Shown here in pieces: positions 9,274 to 18,248 of a stretch of 18,248 nucleotides of DNA. A program made the translations under genes and the position numbers. The stretch spans positions 1-18,248 of the forward strand of contig MSJI02000192.1 of the NCBI GenBank assembly GCA_001931905.2, given 5' to 3'. Position 1 is the first letter of the stretch. Every line of letters begins with the position of its first letter. This DNA is from Cladosporium sp. IMV 00045. Lineage: Eukaryota > Ascomycota > Dothideomycetes > Cladosporiales > Cladosporiaceae. The notes below the pieces were generated by a model. The model searched no databases and was not told where the DNA came from. It saw nothing but the letters and a program-made list of their open reading frames with translations.

Positions 9274-10293
9274 TGATACGGAATTTGTGGAGGTGAAGGC
9301 TTTGTTTTCCTTTTTGGCAAGCGATGAATGACTTTTTTTGCACTTTGATTTTTTCTGTGCCTGTTTTTGGGGTCTGGGTTTTGGAGCTTCGAGCGAGCGA
9401 GGTTATTACCATTCGATGGATTCGATGGAGCATAGCACAGCACAGCAAGGTAGCGATGCATGCAAGCGAGCAAGTAACAGAAGTGATGTGGAAAGGATCA
9501 AGGTTTCACGTAATGTACAATGGAAATGGAAGGGGGAATGATACCGTACCGTATGCTTCTCTTTGGTGCAGTTTTTCTTTGCTTACGTTCTTGACTCTGG
9601 TTAGTTGGTTTAGCTGAATGATTACTTGTGTATGTGTGTAGTGGTGAGTGTTTTCGTGGATGTTGACTTGAGTGGAGAGTGTAGGGTCTTGTTGATGGAG
9701 GGCAGATAGTGATCATGATAAAAAGGGTCAGTAGTGATTTGGTGATTGTGAGGAGGGGAGAGGGGTAATGGGAGTGAGACTGAGAGACTGGGATGGCGCA
9801 GCTTGGTTTTTTGGTTTCACCCACCAGGGGTAGAAACATTTTTTTGTTGGATTTGTTATATACTTGTTTTTTTCCTAAGGAGTTTTTTCCTTTTTACCGT
9901 TTTTTTTTTGGGTCTTTTGTGTTTTCATCATTGTCTTCGTCAGTGTTTTCATCAGCACAGGGTGAACGCAACGCCAACCAATAGACCCGCCAGACCACCC
10001 TCACCGTAGACGATACCGAAAGATGAAGGAAAATAGTCGTGAGTTCGCTAGCTAGGCCGTGTCATCATGAAGGAAGAACAAAACGCCATTCCAGAACAAA
10101 CAACCAAGACAATAAAAGAGCATTCAGCTAGGGAAAAGCCCAAGAGTGGAGACAAAGGAGGTGCGTTGCCTGCCAGGCAGCCTTCGGGCGAAGGACTCTG
10201 CATGGTCGTCGAGCAAGGATGTCGATGGAGTTTGACTTCTTCGCCTGTACTGTGCTGGTGGTGAAGACAAGGCACCCTGAAAGTGCCATGCCA
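9274..10293. other. Convergent 3' flanks, no gene seen
   Basis: This gap of about 1 kb lies between the stop of the FHA-RING gene (+) and the stop of the zinc-finger gene (-), so both 3' UTRs should lie here. It is T- and G-rich on the + strand. It holds T runs at about 9840-9910 and a small tandem ATTCGATGG pair at about 9413-9429. Short ORFs on both strands have no recognisable content. No RNA gene was identified. Confidence 0.5.
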
Positions 10294-11687
10294 TTATTTG
10301 TCTTTGGGTGGGTCGAAGTCATCAAAGACAGGGTGCGTGACGAACTCAGGGTAGAGTCTCAAGATCTGGAATCTGAAGGGTCGCAGCTCGTCGACCACCT
10401 CCTTCTCAGGCCGCAGGAGGCTGAGATGGTGATTGCTAGTCAATTCACCTTTTGAAGCCCTTTCCCAGCCGCTAACGTTGGGGACTGTGAAAAGGCAGGC
10501 CGGACATCTGACTGTCTTCATCCTGGAGGAGAAGTAAAGCTCAGAAGATTGGAAGCGATGCCAAGGAGTCGCTTGGCGGACTTTTGGTCGCGATTCAAAA
10601 TCGACACATTGAGCAAGTTCCTTCCTCCATCGCGTAAAATGCTCTGCGTCATCGGAGAAAGGGAGGAAGAGGTGTTCCGTACTTATGTGTTCGGCAAAAT
10701 CCTTGATGGTTCTACAACCAGATTTGCAGACAGGACACCACGTACTGATGGTGAAGCCAGCGGATCCACGAGGCTGATTGACGAGGAAACAGTCGGCATT
10801 CAGGGTCTCGATTGCTGCCCATGCCTCTTCGAATGAGTGTCTGTTCTCAACATGGCCGGGTAGTTCGCGCACTTTCATGTGCTTTCTGCATGTCCAGATT
10901 GGGCACCTGTAGACCCTACACGGCGAGGCGTTGAGGATAGCACGAACCGTTTCATCTGATCGGTGGGCACGTCGAACATGAACGCCCAATCTCTCGAGAG
11001 TGGATGGACCAAAAACACAATCCGTCACTGGACAATTCGTGAAGATGGTGTCGCGGTGATGGGAGCTTCTGATATGAGATGTGAGCTTATCCGGTCTTGT
11101 AAAGGCCCATGCTGATTGTTTGTTGAAGCAACCTTGCGCTTTGCAAGCGAAGGGCTTCGAGAAAGTGCCATTGCTACCGTGGTGAAAGGTTCTGAGGTGC
11201 CTTTGGAGCTCAAAGTTACGAGAAAACGTCGTGTTTTCGCAGCCAGAGTGGTTGCATTTGAGGCCGGTGCCACGTCTCCGCTGCTTTGTTGGAACAGGAG
11301 TTCTGCGTAGGGAAGCCGTGGTGGAAACTTAAACAATAGCAGGCTGAGCAGCCAGTACTTCATGGGACGAAGTCGTAGTAATAACCTGGAAAGTATCCGG
11401 TATGTTTTCAGAGAGCGAAGCGCCAAAGTCGATCGGTGGCATTTCATATTGCTCGGCGATGTGAATGTTGTTGGACCAGTGAACGGCGTCATAGGAAATG
11501 CCCTGCGCCGTGGACACACTTCGCCCTTCTGTTAGCATATGTCTTTTTTTAAAACTCACCCGGATTGGCCAGCATCGAAGCTGCCCAAGGGCTCGGGTAT
11601 GATGTCGGGGTTGTCGATCCAATAGGACCAGTCGATCGAGTCAATCCATTCGAACTCCTGCTCAGCAGGAGGGACGAAATCGGACAT
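10294..11687 (-). CDS. Multi-finger C2H2 zinc-finger protein (putative transcription factor)
   Basis: The best model reads 11687-11560, 11518-11359 and 11280-10294 on the minus strand, 424 aa. Intron 1 (11559-11519, 41 nt) has a perfect GTGAGT donor, a CTAAC branch site and an AAG acceptor. Intron 2 (11358-11281, 78 nt, GTACTG..CAG) is weak and lacks a clear branch point. It is needed because TAA at 11331-11329 interrupts the frame. The N-terminal ~95 residues are acidic and aromatic (EFEWIDSIDWSYWIDN), which could be an activation region. Fingers then follow: C105/C110/H124/H129, C142/C147/H165/H170 and C179/C184/H197/H202. A fourth finger is of CPIWTC type and a fifth is of C-x2-C type ending HISTEH. 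The first four use C-x4-C rather than the usual C-x2-C. DNA binding is a family expectation; no target or orthologue name is recognised. The zinc-finger frame has no ATG of its own before the fingers, which supports linkage to the upstream exons. Confidence 0.78.
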
Positions 11688-12153
11688 GATTGGGTAGCCT
11701 AGGGCGTTCCGGTGAGAGCGAGGCAAAGGGCGAACTGCAAGGCAATCGGTTCGCCTTGAAGGTGAGGGTCTGATGCAGGAGGGCGGTTCAGCTGTGGCTT
11801 GCAGCTAATGTGCAGGAGTGACGTGTCGAGTTGCGGCAGTTGTTAGCAGTGGGTAGAGAGGAGGTGATGAGTGCAAAATCTGCTGGAAGGAGGGGATGGG
11901 AGCCACGGGTTCTTTATCTCTCAGCTCCCGGTGTTTGTCTCGTTGTCGCAAGCCCCACTCTTCGGGGGCGACTTCACTTACCCACTACGCCGCTGCTTGA
12001 AGGGCGCATGCAAGCGTGGCTACTCGTGTCTGCGGCTCTGCCACACTGGAAGAGCCTGGAATGCGCGGTATATGAGAGCTGCTAATGCGAGCCTTTTGAA
12101 TGAGACTGCTTGCTTGACGAGTTTTCGGCTGACCGTATTCGGGAGCCATGCCA

Positions 12154-12170
12154 CATGAGTAATACTCATG
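12154..12170. promoter_or_regulatory. Perfect 8-bp inverted repeat, possible dimeric factor site
   Basis: CATGAGTA-A-TACTCATG is an exact inverted repeat with 8-nt arms and a 1-nt spacer, about 470 nt upstream of the zinc-finger gene start. Two TGAGT half sites face each other. Such symmetry suits a dimeric regulator, but no specific factor can be named and chance occurrence is possible. Confidence 0.35.
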
Positions 12171-12509
12171 ACGAGTCTATAGCCGTGCAGTCCGTGTATT
12201 TTTAAAGCACAAGAGCAGAGGTTTAAGGCTGCGAAGGTCAGCGACTGGCACTACCAGCCTGTTCTCACTCGCTTGATAGGCAGCCTTGTTATATAGCTTG
12301 GGCATTCTTAATCACGTGTAGGAGCTCGTGGAAGCTCTTGTTCTTCGCCAGCTGACGGTCGGCGTCACTCATCAGTCAGCTTTCCATCTTGAATAAAGAG
12401 TGTGTCGTGAACTTGACCCATCATCTTGAATCAAGCAGTGCGTAACAGCCTGATCGTAAGCAAGCTTCCTACCTTTGCCTGTAGCTCAGCCTTTCAGCAA
12501 TACACTGCT

Positions 12510-12632
12510 CATAGCAGGCTGTCGAGCTGTCTCTTACAATTTCATTAGGCGCGTTCAGCCGGGCTATTGAATACCATATTACCCATAGCAGGCTGCCGAA
12601 ACGTGAATGCTTACAATCCATCAGGCGCGTAC
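12510..12632. repeat. Imperfect direct repeat pair, 74-nt period
   Basis: The units begin at 12510 and 12584. Both contain, in the same order, CATAGCAGGCTG, CGA, CTTACAAT, a CAT/ATC segment and AGGCGCGT, with differing bases between these blocks. The shared order over about 48 nt shows a common origin. It may be a decayed tandem duplication or a fragment of a larger repeat. No terminal inverted repeats or coding remnant were found. Confidence 0.7.
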
Positions 12633-12641
12633 TTTTCGCGA

Positions 12642-12665
12642 CAGTACGCCATGCAGTACGCCATG
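12642..12665. repeat. Perfect 12-nt tandem duplication
   Basis: CAGTACGCCATG occurs twice with no gap, at 12642-12653 and 12654-12665, just after the imperfect repeat pair. It is probably a recent slippage or repair duplication. Confidence 0.9.
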
Positions 12666-13455
12666 TTTATTATCCTTTCAATATCGAAGGAAAATGATAG
12701 GAGGTATCTCAGGATTTGACCCAGGGAATGGCCGTTTAAGGAAACCGCACGAGGGCCACGCCAATTATTTGTGAAGTTCGAGGCATGCCGCGGCGCGCGT
12801 TGAATGGTAGAGCACTAGTCGTGATTTGTGGGTAGGCGGGCATACGCTCAGGCGAAGAAGCCCTTTTGGGTATGCACACAACTGGTGCAGTCGGCACGCT
12901 CGTCACGGGTGCACCTCAGTCCTGAGATGGCGATACTGCCCAAGAAGAACCGATGGAGGACCTCCTCTCCTTATGAAAGCCATTGGAATTGCCAGAGAGT
13001 CCACGTTGTACCCTGAAGCCCCTCGGAGCATGAGAGAGATCTTGCCCTATCGCATATGGAAGGCTGAAATGCAAGATACGCATCGGGTCTGTGAGGGGAA
13101 CTTGTCCGTAGCCGTTGCAGTAGTAGGGTCCGGTTGAGAAACGTTCCGATTTCCAAGACATACAGATTCCTCTAGAAGGCGCGGTTGAAGGCAGAAGACA
13201 GGCAAATGAATTTTGTGATCTCTCTATCGGCTTTCGAGTAATTCGGTCTCCATCATCACGTCACTTATGCGGCATTAGTATTGCAGTCATGGAGAAATAG
13301 AGGCTGGGAGGAGTGGGCGAGTGGGTGCCGAGCAGGGGCTAAGGGCAGATCCGTGGATCTAACAAGGTGATAAAGGGCCGTGTCGGAGCGAGATAAGATC
13401 GAGCAGGGATCCGTGAGGCTGGCATGGGGCTGGCCATTGCGCAGGCTAGCACATG

Positions 13456-14036
13456 AAACAGGAGGGTGAGAGCAAGTAGCAGGTGAGGGTGTCGTCTATC
13501 CAAGAAACTTTCCCGCCGTGAGCCTGAAGACCGCGCGAAGTAGTGAGAGTAGTGTAGTGTAGGAGAGAGTTGGCCAGCTGCACTATACTATCCCATACTA
13601 CTACTCTATTCGTTACGCCTCGCTACTTACACCTAATTGCACCACGAGACACGACTCCCACGAAATTCTCCCTCCCTCACTTACTCGGCGGTGTCGTGCT
13701 GGAAGCGACTCCCCTTCATCTGGACACCTGCGCGACCAGCCACTCCCCTCCTCACCCACCCTGCCTTACACTACTCTACCAATCCTCATCCCCGTGCGGT
13801 CGGCCTCCTTGCGACGCTCGTGCGACTCGCGACGTCGCATCGCTCATCCTTTGCTCCTACACCCAATCTCCACTCCTCCAAGCCACTACACGCAATACCT
13901 ACCTACCTACATACCTAGTCAGGTCAGGGTCGACATCGCGATTTGTCGCCGACCCCGTCAACCCGGCTGATTCTTGGCTCTGCCCGTAGCGGAAACGCTT
14001 GCGACGGTCCATCCTCGCCATCCCACCCACCTAGCC
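13456..14036 (+). promoter_or_regulatory. Long ATG-free, CT-rich leader of the Tea4-like gene
   Basis: I read every line of this 581-nt stretch and found no ATG on the + strand; the last one is at 13453 and the next is the start codon at 14037. From about 13560 the strand is strongly pyrimidine-biased, with CTAC, CCTCC and ACCTACCTACCTACATACC runs. This is consistent with a transcribed 5' leader free of upstream start codons. A 5'-UTR intron cannot be excluded. Confidence 0.55.
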
Positions 14037-17000
14037 ATGCCTGGAGGAAGGCCCAACCTGGTGCGCGCCGACACTCTCGACCTGCAGGACCAGGAAGCTC
14101 CCACCGCCGCCGAGCACCACAAGCACATCGACCACGACGGCATTGCGCCTCACCAGGCCACGCAATTCCACAACGTCCAGGAAGAGCGCCGCTCGGAAGA
14201 AGAGGTTCTGGCCGATGCTTGGAACATGGCCGGACAACATTCGACTGAAATTGGCGCCAATGGGCAGGCGGACGGCGAGCAGCAGCAGAAGAAGTCGGAA
14301 GGTACTGGCGCAGCGAATGGTGAAGGCGAGGAAGACTCGGACGCGGACGAGGACGACGAGGACGACGACGATATGATGGACCGCATGTCGTCAAGCCCGA
14401 GCATTGGAGATGGTGCGTTTACAAATGATTCCTTTACAGCTGCGACAACAGAATCCTCGCAAGAAGAACCCGGCACACCTCAACATGCCATATACCCAAG
14501 GGCGACTTTCAACCAGTCGCCCGACGTCTCACCACTTTGGTCGCCGTTCGTCGATACACCGGAACATATGCCTTTGCGATTGACTCCGTCGCCGTCGCAA
14601 GGCGCAGATGTTCTGTTGTCGCCGGCTGACGCAAACCTCTCACCTACTATTCACACCCCGGACAACTCGCCTTTGGTTACGAAAGTAACCTTTGGGAGAG
14701 TTACTAGCATTTCGTCAGAGCATCATCGTCTTAATGGTAGGTATCGAGCTGGACTGGACTTGGATCTGGACGACGAAAGATTTAGCGAAGATGGAAATCA
14801 ACTTTCATCAGAGGTTCCGGTCTGCTTTCGACAATCTCGTGGAAACGCTTTCGCTCAGCAAGCACAAGGTCGACCTTCGAACGACACGAAGGGCGATCAA
14901 GCGAACGAAGAGGGCAACATCAACCAGCAAAAATCAAACTTCATAGACGACCCTTTCATTCAACCACCTCCTTCACCAACACAATCTGACGACTCATGGG
15001 AATCCGATTCATCCGAGGACTTGACCGAACAGGATCTCAAAGACGATGATGCGGACGCTTTCCTTGATCTTGACGACCGCTTTATTGATTCCGGCTGGGG
15101 AGGCGAATGCTTACGTGAAACAGAGGACATCGACTTCGAATTCGTGTACGCCTTGCACACCTTCGTTGCCACCGTCGAAGGACAAGCCAATGCCACTAAG
15201 GGTGATACGATGGTGCTCCTCGATGACAGCAACTCGTATTGGTGGCTGGTCAGAGTTGTCAAAGACAGTAGTATTGGTATGCAGACGCTACTTTTCAAAG
15301 CAAACATGAATGTTTGCTCACATGGTCACAACAGGATACCTACCCGCTGAACACATTGAGACACCAACCGAGCGCCTGGCACGATTGAACAAACATCGCA
15401 ATATTGACGTTCGTTTACTGTTCTGTCTGCCAGACTTCCATGCAACTCACTGACTCCTCCTAGCTTTCACAAACCATGCTTGGTGACAACCCTGAGAAGA
15501 CAAGAAATCCATTAAAGAAAGCAATGCGCCGCCGAACCGCCAAGACAGTGCAATTTGCTGCTCCTACATACGTAGAGGCCTCCGACTATGACTACTCGAC
15601 TGAGGACGAGGAGGGCATGCTTGATCCGTACGCAAGCATTACCGAGCCTCAAGAACAAGAGCAAGTATCAGACCGCGGACCTCCAGCAGAAGTGGAAGAG
15701 CGCAATGCGCCAGAAGAGGCTAATGTGCACGCCACTCGACGGTTCAGTGGCGAGTCGCTCACTGGAGGTGCCAAATCTTCCTTTGACTCGGCAAGTGCGA
15801 AGGCTAGCCTGGACAGTAAGAGATCATCGATTGAGGATCCTCAGCTCAGTCCTAAACTGGTCGATCGCTCAGGTATGTTGCGAGCATTGAAGATTGTTAT
15901 TCAAGCCAACACTAATATCTCACCACAGAGGCTGCCCCGCTCAAATCACGCAAAGGAACACCACGCAATGCCGACAGCTTCCTCAAAGATGAAAGCATCG
16001 AAACACGAAAGATATCTCTTACACCTGGTCTTCTACGTGACGACACACAGTCTAAGGCCAGCTCAACAGAAAGCACACGCAACAACAGCTTTGAGAGTCT
16101 TGTCAAGACACCTTCTCCACAAGAAGAGAGGTCTAAGAGAGACAGCAAAGAAAAGAAGAAAGACAAGAAAGGCGACAAGAAGCAAGGCATGCTTTCTGGC
16201 CTTTTCAAGAGCAAAAAGAAGGACAAGAAGAGCACCAACTCGAGCAGGGATGAGGGCGAACTCAGCGACATGGAGAAGGTGTCTGCTGAAATGACACGAG
16301 GCCCTTCACAGGCGCAATCAGGCGCTGTGTCTCCTGTCGAACGCATGACTCCTGGGCCAATGTCTGCAGAGAACAGGGCTCAAGCCCGAGCCAAACTGCA
16401 AAAGACACCTCCGGCTTCGGCTTCGGCTCCTGAGAACGCGAGGATTATGAGTCCCATTCAAGATGAGCCGCAGCAGATCCCTCAAGCACAACAGCAACCG
16501 CAGCACCCCCACAACGATGGCTTCATCGCCGAACTGGAAGGATCGCAAACCGTGTACGAAATGGCAACAGGAGACGAAGAGAACCTTCCGATAACCCCGG
16601 CCGAAACGGAGGTCCCCGCGCCACCAGCTCAAGAGAAGAGCAGCCCCCTGTCTCCAATCGCTGCCATGCTCAGATCAAACAGCAGCGGAGAGCCCAAGCC
16701 CAAGAAAGCCAAGCGCTCAAAGCAGCGCGTTGAGCTCGACGACTTCGACGAAGTCGACGAAGACGAAAAGGGCCCCAACCCCTTCGAGGAGCAAGAAGAG
16801 CGCTCTCGCAAGCAAAGCCAAGACTCTGATCGCCTGTCAGCAAGTCCTGTTGAGATTCTGTCTCCCGGCGCCGGCACTTTCATGCACGGTACTGAAATCG
16901 TCCACATCCCCCATCTCGCTGATGACGACGATGACGAGGAAATCGACGAGCCAGGCGACAGCCAGTCAACAAGCACAGCTCCCAGCTTCATCGAAAACCC

Positions 17001-17580
17001 CACTTCAGACCAGCAGCAGCAACAGCAGCAGCAAGACAAATCCCTACCCACCAAAGAAACCTCAGCATCAGACAACGACCTCACGCCCAAAGCGCAAACC
17101 CCCCAACCCGCCGCCGCCGCCCCAACAACCATCCCCATCACAACCTCCACCACCGAACCCGCCGACCCAACCTCCACCCGCACCAGCGACGACCAAAACT
17201 CCACCTCCTCCCTCCCCTCCACCTCCGACGACGACGGCCTCTCCTCAACCGCCACTGCCGAAACTCCCATCTCCTCTTCGCCCCAACACCACCAGCAGCA
17301 ACAAACCCCCTCCCAAGGACAACAAGCCCAGCAGCAAGAATGGGACGACATCAACCTCCGCGCGTGGTTCGACGCCGACGACGTCAAGGACATGCTGGCG
17401 ATTATTCACGGCAAGACGCACCACGACCTTGAGGATGGTTCTGCCGCTGCTGTTGCGAAGGAGCATCCGGCCATGCAGGGATTGTTCGCCGAGGAGAGGA
17501 AGGGCGTTGAAGGCATGATGGGGGAACTGGACGGGTTGCTTGGCGGGCTGTTGAGGAGGAAGGGGGTTGTTTTTACTTGA
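14037..17580 (+). CDS. tea4: Tea4/Bud14-type SH3 cell-polarity protein
   Basis: Four exons are inferred: 14037-15276, 15335-15408, 15464-15872 and 15929-17580, giving 1124 aa. The introns are 58, 55 and 56 nt (GTATGC..CAG, GTTCGT..TAG, GTATGT..CAG), and all splice in frame. An acidic block near 104-115 leads into MMDRMSSSPSI. The SH3 domain spans about 369-425. It has FVYALHTF at 369-376, LLDDSNSYWWLVRV with W402/W403, and YLPAEHIETP just after intron 1. The conserved tail LARLNKHRNIDLSQTMLGD follows. KTVQF at 465-469 matches the RVxF-type PP1 docking consensus. A lysine-rich stretch near 645-680 surrounds GMLSGLFKSKKK. Q936-943 and Ser/Pro/Thr-rich DNA follow. The C-terminus (from about 1047) holds a DINLRAWF block and a helical tail. 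In fission yeast Tea4 links the microtubule plus-end marker Tea1 to formin and PP1 at cell tips; budding-yeast Bud14 works with Glc7. A hyphal-tip polarity role is inferred. Confidence 0.92.
17011..17034 (+). repeat. CAG/CAA microsatellite in the Tea4-like gene
   Basis: Eight consecutive CAG/CAA codons encode Q936-Q943 in the low-complexity C-terminal half of the protein. It is short and imperfect, and lies in a region already rich in Gln, Ser, Thr and Pro. Confidence 0.9.
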
Positions 17581-18248
17581 TTTTTTAGGACTGAAGGGCT
17601 TGCAGGGGGGAGGAAGAGGGGTTGGTGATGTTTACTGGTGATCTTCGTTACGCTTTTTTCTTTTCTTTTTCTTGTTTCGCCGTTTTGATGGCTGGTTTCT
17701 TCTGTATGATGATGAGATACAGCGAGAAGGAAAAGTAAGGGAAGAGAGGAAGAGGAAGATATACACCGTTTTCGTTCCAAGAGGAGGAAGCATAGACTTG
17801 TTCTACTACGTTACACGCATGGATTGGCGGATCAGGATTAGCTTCTTATGGTCATGCGGTATAGGTTCATTGAGTGACTGATCACTATCAACCTCCCGTT
17901 CGGAGGAGGTCAAGGCCGTTTGTGGCCCTTGGCCCTTTTGTTAGTTCTCTTTCTAATATACACGATGTTTACCCTTCCTTTGGATTTGAGGGAGGTATGC
18001 CTTTTCTCTGCTTAGATACCAGATTTTCGAATTCATATTCACCGCATTACTGAGACTTCACTTTTTGATCATTTTCTGTTTTTAATTTGCTATTAGTGGG
18101 CTCTGGCTTGGTCTACGAGTGCAGGATTTCTAGAAGGGAGGAGAAACAAAAAGGAAAGGAGGCAAGCAAAACATCTCCGGGCAGCAGTAGAAAGCAAAAG
18201 CATGAGCACAACCAGCAGCATTCTGGCCTTTTTCTTTTTTTTTTTTTT
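17581..18248 (+). other. 3' flank of the Tea4-like gene, no gene seen
   Basis: This 668-nt tail should hold the 3' UTR of the upstream gene. It is T- and G-rich just after the stop. A small hairpin, CCTCC-CGTTC-GGAGG at 17892-17906, is followed by a GGCC-rich segment. The window ends in a run of 14 T at 18235-18248. A 69-codon open frame at 17672-17881 shows nothing recognisable. Any next gene lies beyond the window. Confidence 0.45.

Larger units (their letters stand above)
11688..13455. other. Divergent intergenic region with decayed repeats
   Basis: This is the first ~1.77 kb of the 2.35-kb region between the zinc-finger gene (-) and the Tea4-like gene (+). Its proximal part should hold the zinc-finger promoter. 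It contains a 17-nt palindrome (12154-12170), a CACGTG E-box (12313-12318), an imperfect 74-nt-spaced repeat pair and a perfect 12-nt tandem duplication, listed separately. Short ORFs on both strands, including a reverse-strand one at 12916-13161, show no recognisable domain and no splice partner that I can defend. A TGGTAGAGCA string near 12807 resembles a tRNA A box, but no B box follows. Confidence 0.5.

Noticed and set aside
8553..9473. Reverse-strand open frame of 306 codons opposite the FHA-RING gene
   Set aside because: It is low-complexity Ser/Val antisense of a Thr/Gln/Glu-rich coding region, with no recognisable motif.
12800..12830. TGGTAGAGCA string resembling a tRNA D arm
   Set aside because: No B box or matching acceptor stem is present downstream, so a tRNA cannot be supported.
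13974..14036. Upstream extension of the Tea4-like frame by 21 codons
   Set aside because: The extension has no ATG (it opens at TTG). The ATG at 14037 gives MPGGRPNLVRADTLDLQ, which suits the family.
14404..14440. Possible extra intron in exon 1 of the Tea4-like gene
   Set aside because: The frame stays open and encodes plausible sequence throughout 14037-15276, and no convincing donor, branch and acceptor set was seen.
16629..17393. Reverse-strand open frame of 254 codons opposite the Tea4-like gene
   Set aside because: It consists of Ser/Cys/Val runs that mirror GAC, CAG and ACC codons on the coding strand. It is an antisense shadow.
18235..18248. Terminal T run considered as a retroelement poly(A) tail
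   Set aside because: Only 14 T lie at the very edge of the window, and no coding remnant or target-site duplication can be examined. Simple homopolymer is equally likely.

Overview
The window looks like a gene-dense piece of nuclear chromosome from a filamentous ascomycete (Pezizomycotina). Dothideomycetes is my best guess at class, by resemblance only. The supporting signs are short spliceosomal introns (41-84 nt) with GT..AG ends and mostly CTAAC/CTGAC-type branch points. There are also pyrimidine-rich, ATG-poor leaders and proteins whose fungal-specific sections can be recognised. All functional names come from reading translated motifs by eye; no database search was possible.

Layout, left to right. 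(1) 68-2651 (+): VPS16, core subunit of the HOPS/CORVET tethering complexes, three exons, apparently complete. (2) 2940-3653 (+): a small secreted DUF3237-family protein, three exons. (3) 4082-5806 (+): MAS2, the alpha subunit of the mitochondrial processing peptidase, one exon. (4) 5807-7383: a non-coding interval ending in a long CT-rich, ATG-free leader. (5) 7384-9273 (+): an FHA-RING E3 ubiquitin ligase of the Dma1/CHFR type, one exon. (6) 10294-11687 (-): a multi-finger C2H2 zinc-finger protein. Its model needs a weak intron to skip an in-frame TAA. (7) 11688-14036: a 2.35-kb divergent intergenic region with a degenerate tandem repeat, a palindrome and a leader of about 580 nt without any ATG. 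(8) 14037-17580 (+): a Tea4/Bud14-type SH3 cell-polarity protein, four exons, with a candidate PP1 docking motif just after the SH3 domain. (9) 17581-18248: 3' flank ending in a T run.

The genes do not form a pathway or a metabolic cluster. They are housekeeping and cell-biology genes (vacuolar fusion, mitochondrial import, mitotic checkpoint ubiquitylation, polarity) with one secreted protein and one putative transcription factor between them. I see no transposase, tRNA, rRNA, CRISPR array or obvious horizontally acquired module, and no convincing undescribed system. The points most worth a second look are the in-frame stop in the zinc-finger gene, the abrupt C-rich to G-rich switch near the 3' ends of four of the six genes, the ATG-free leaders, and the decayed repeat at 12510-12665.
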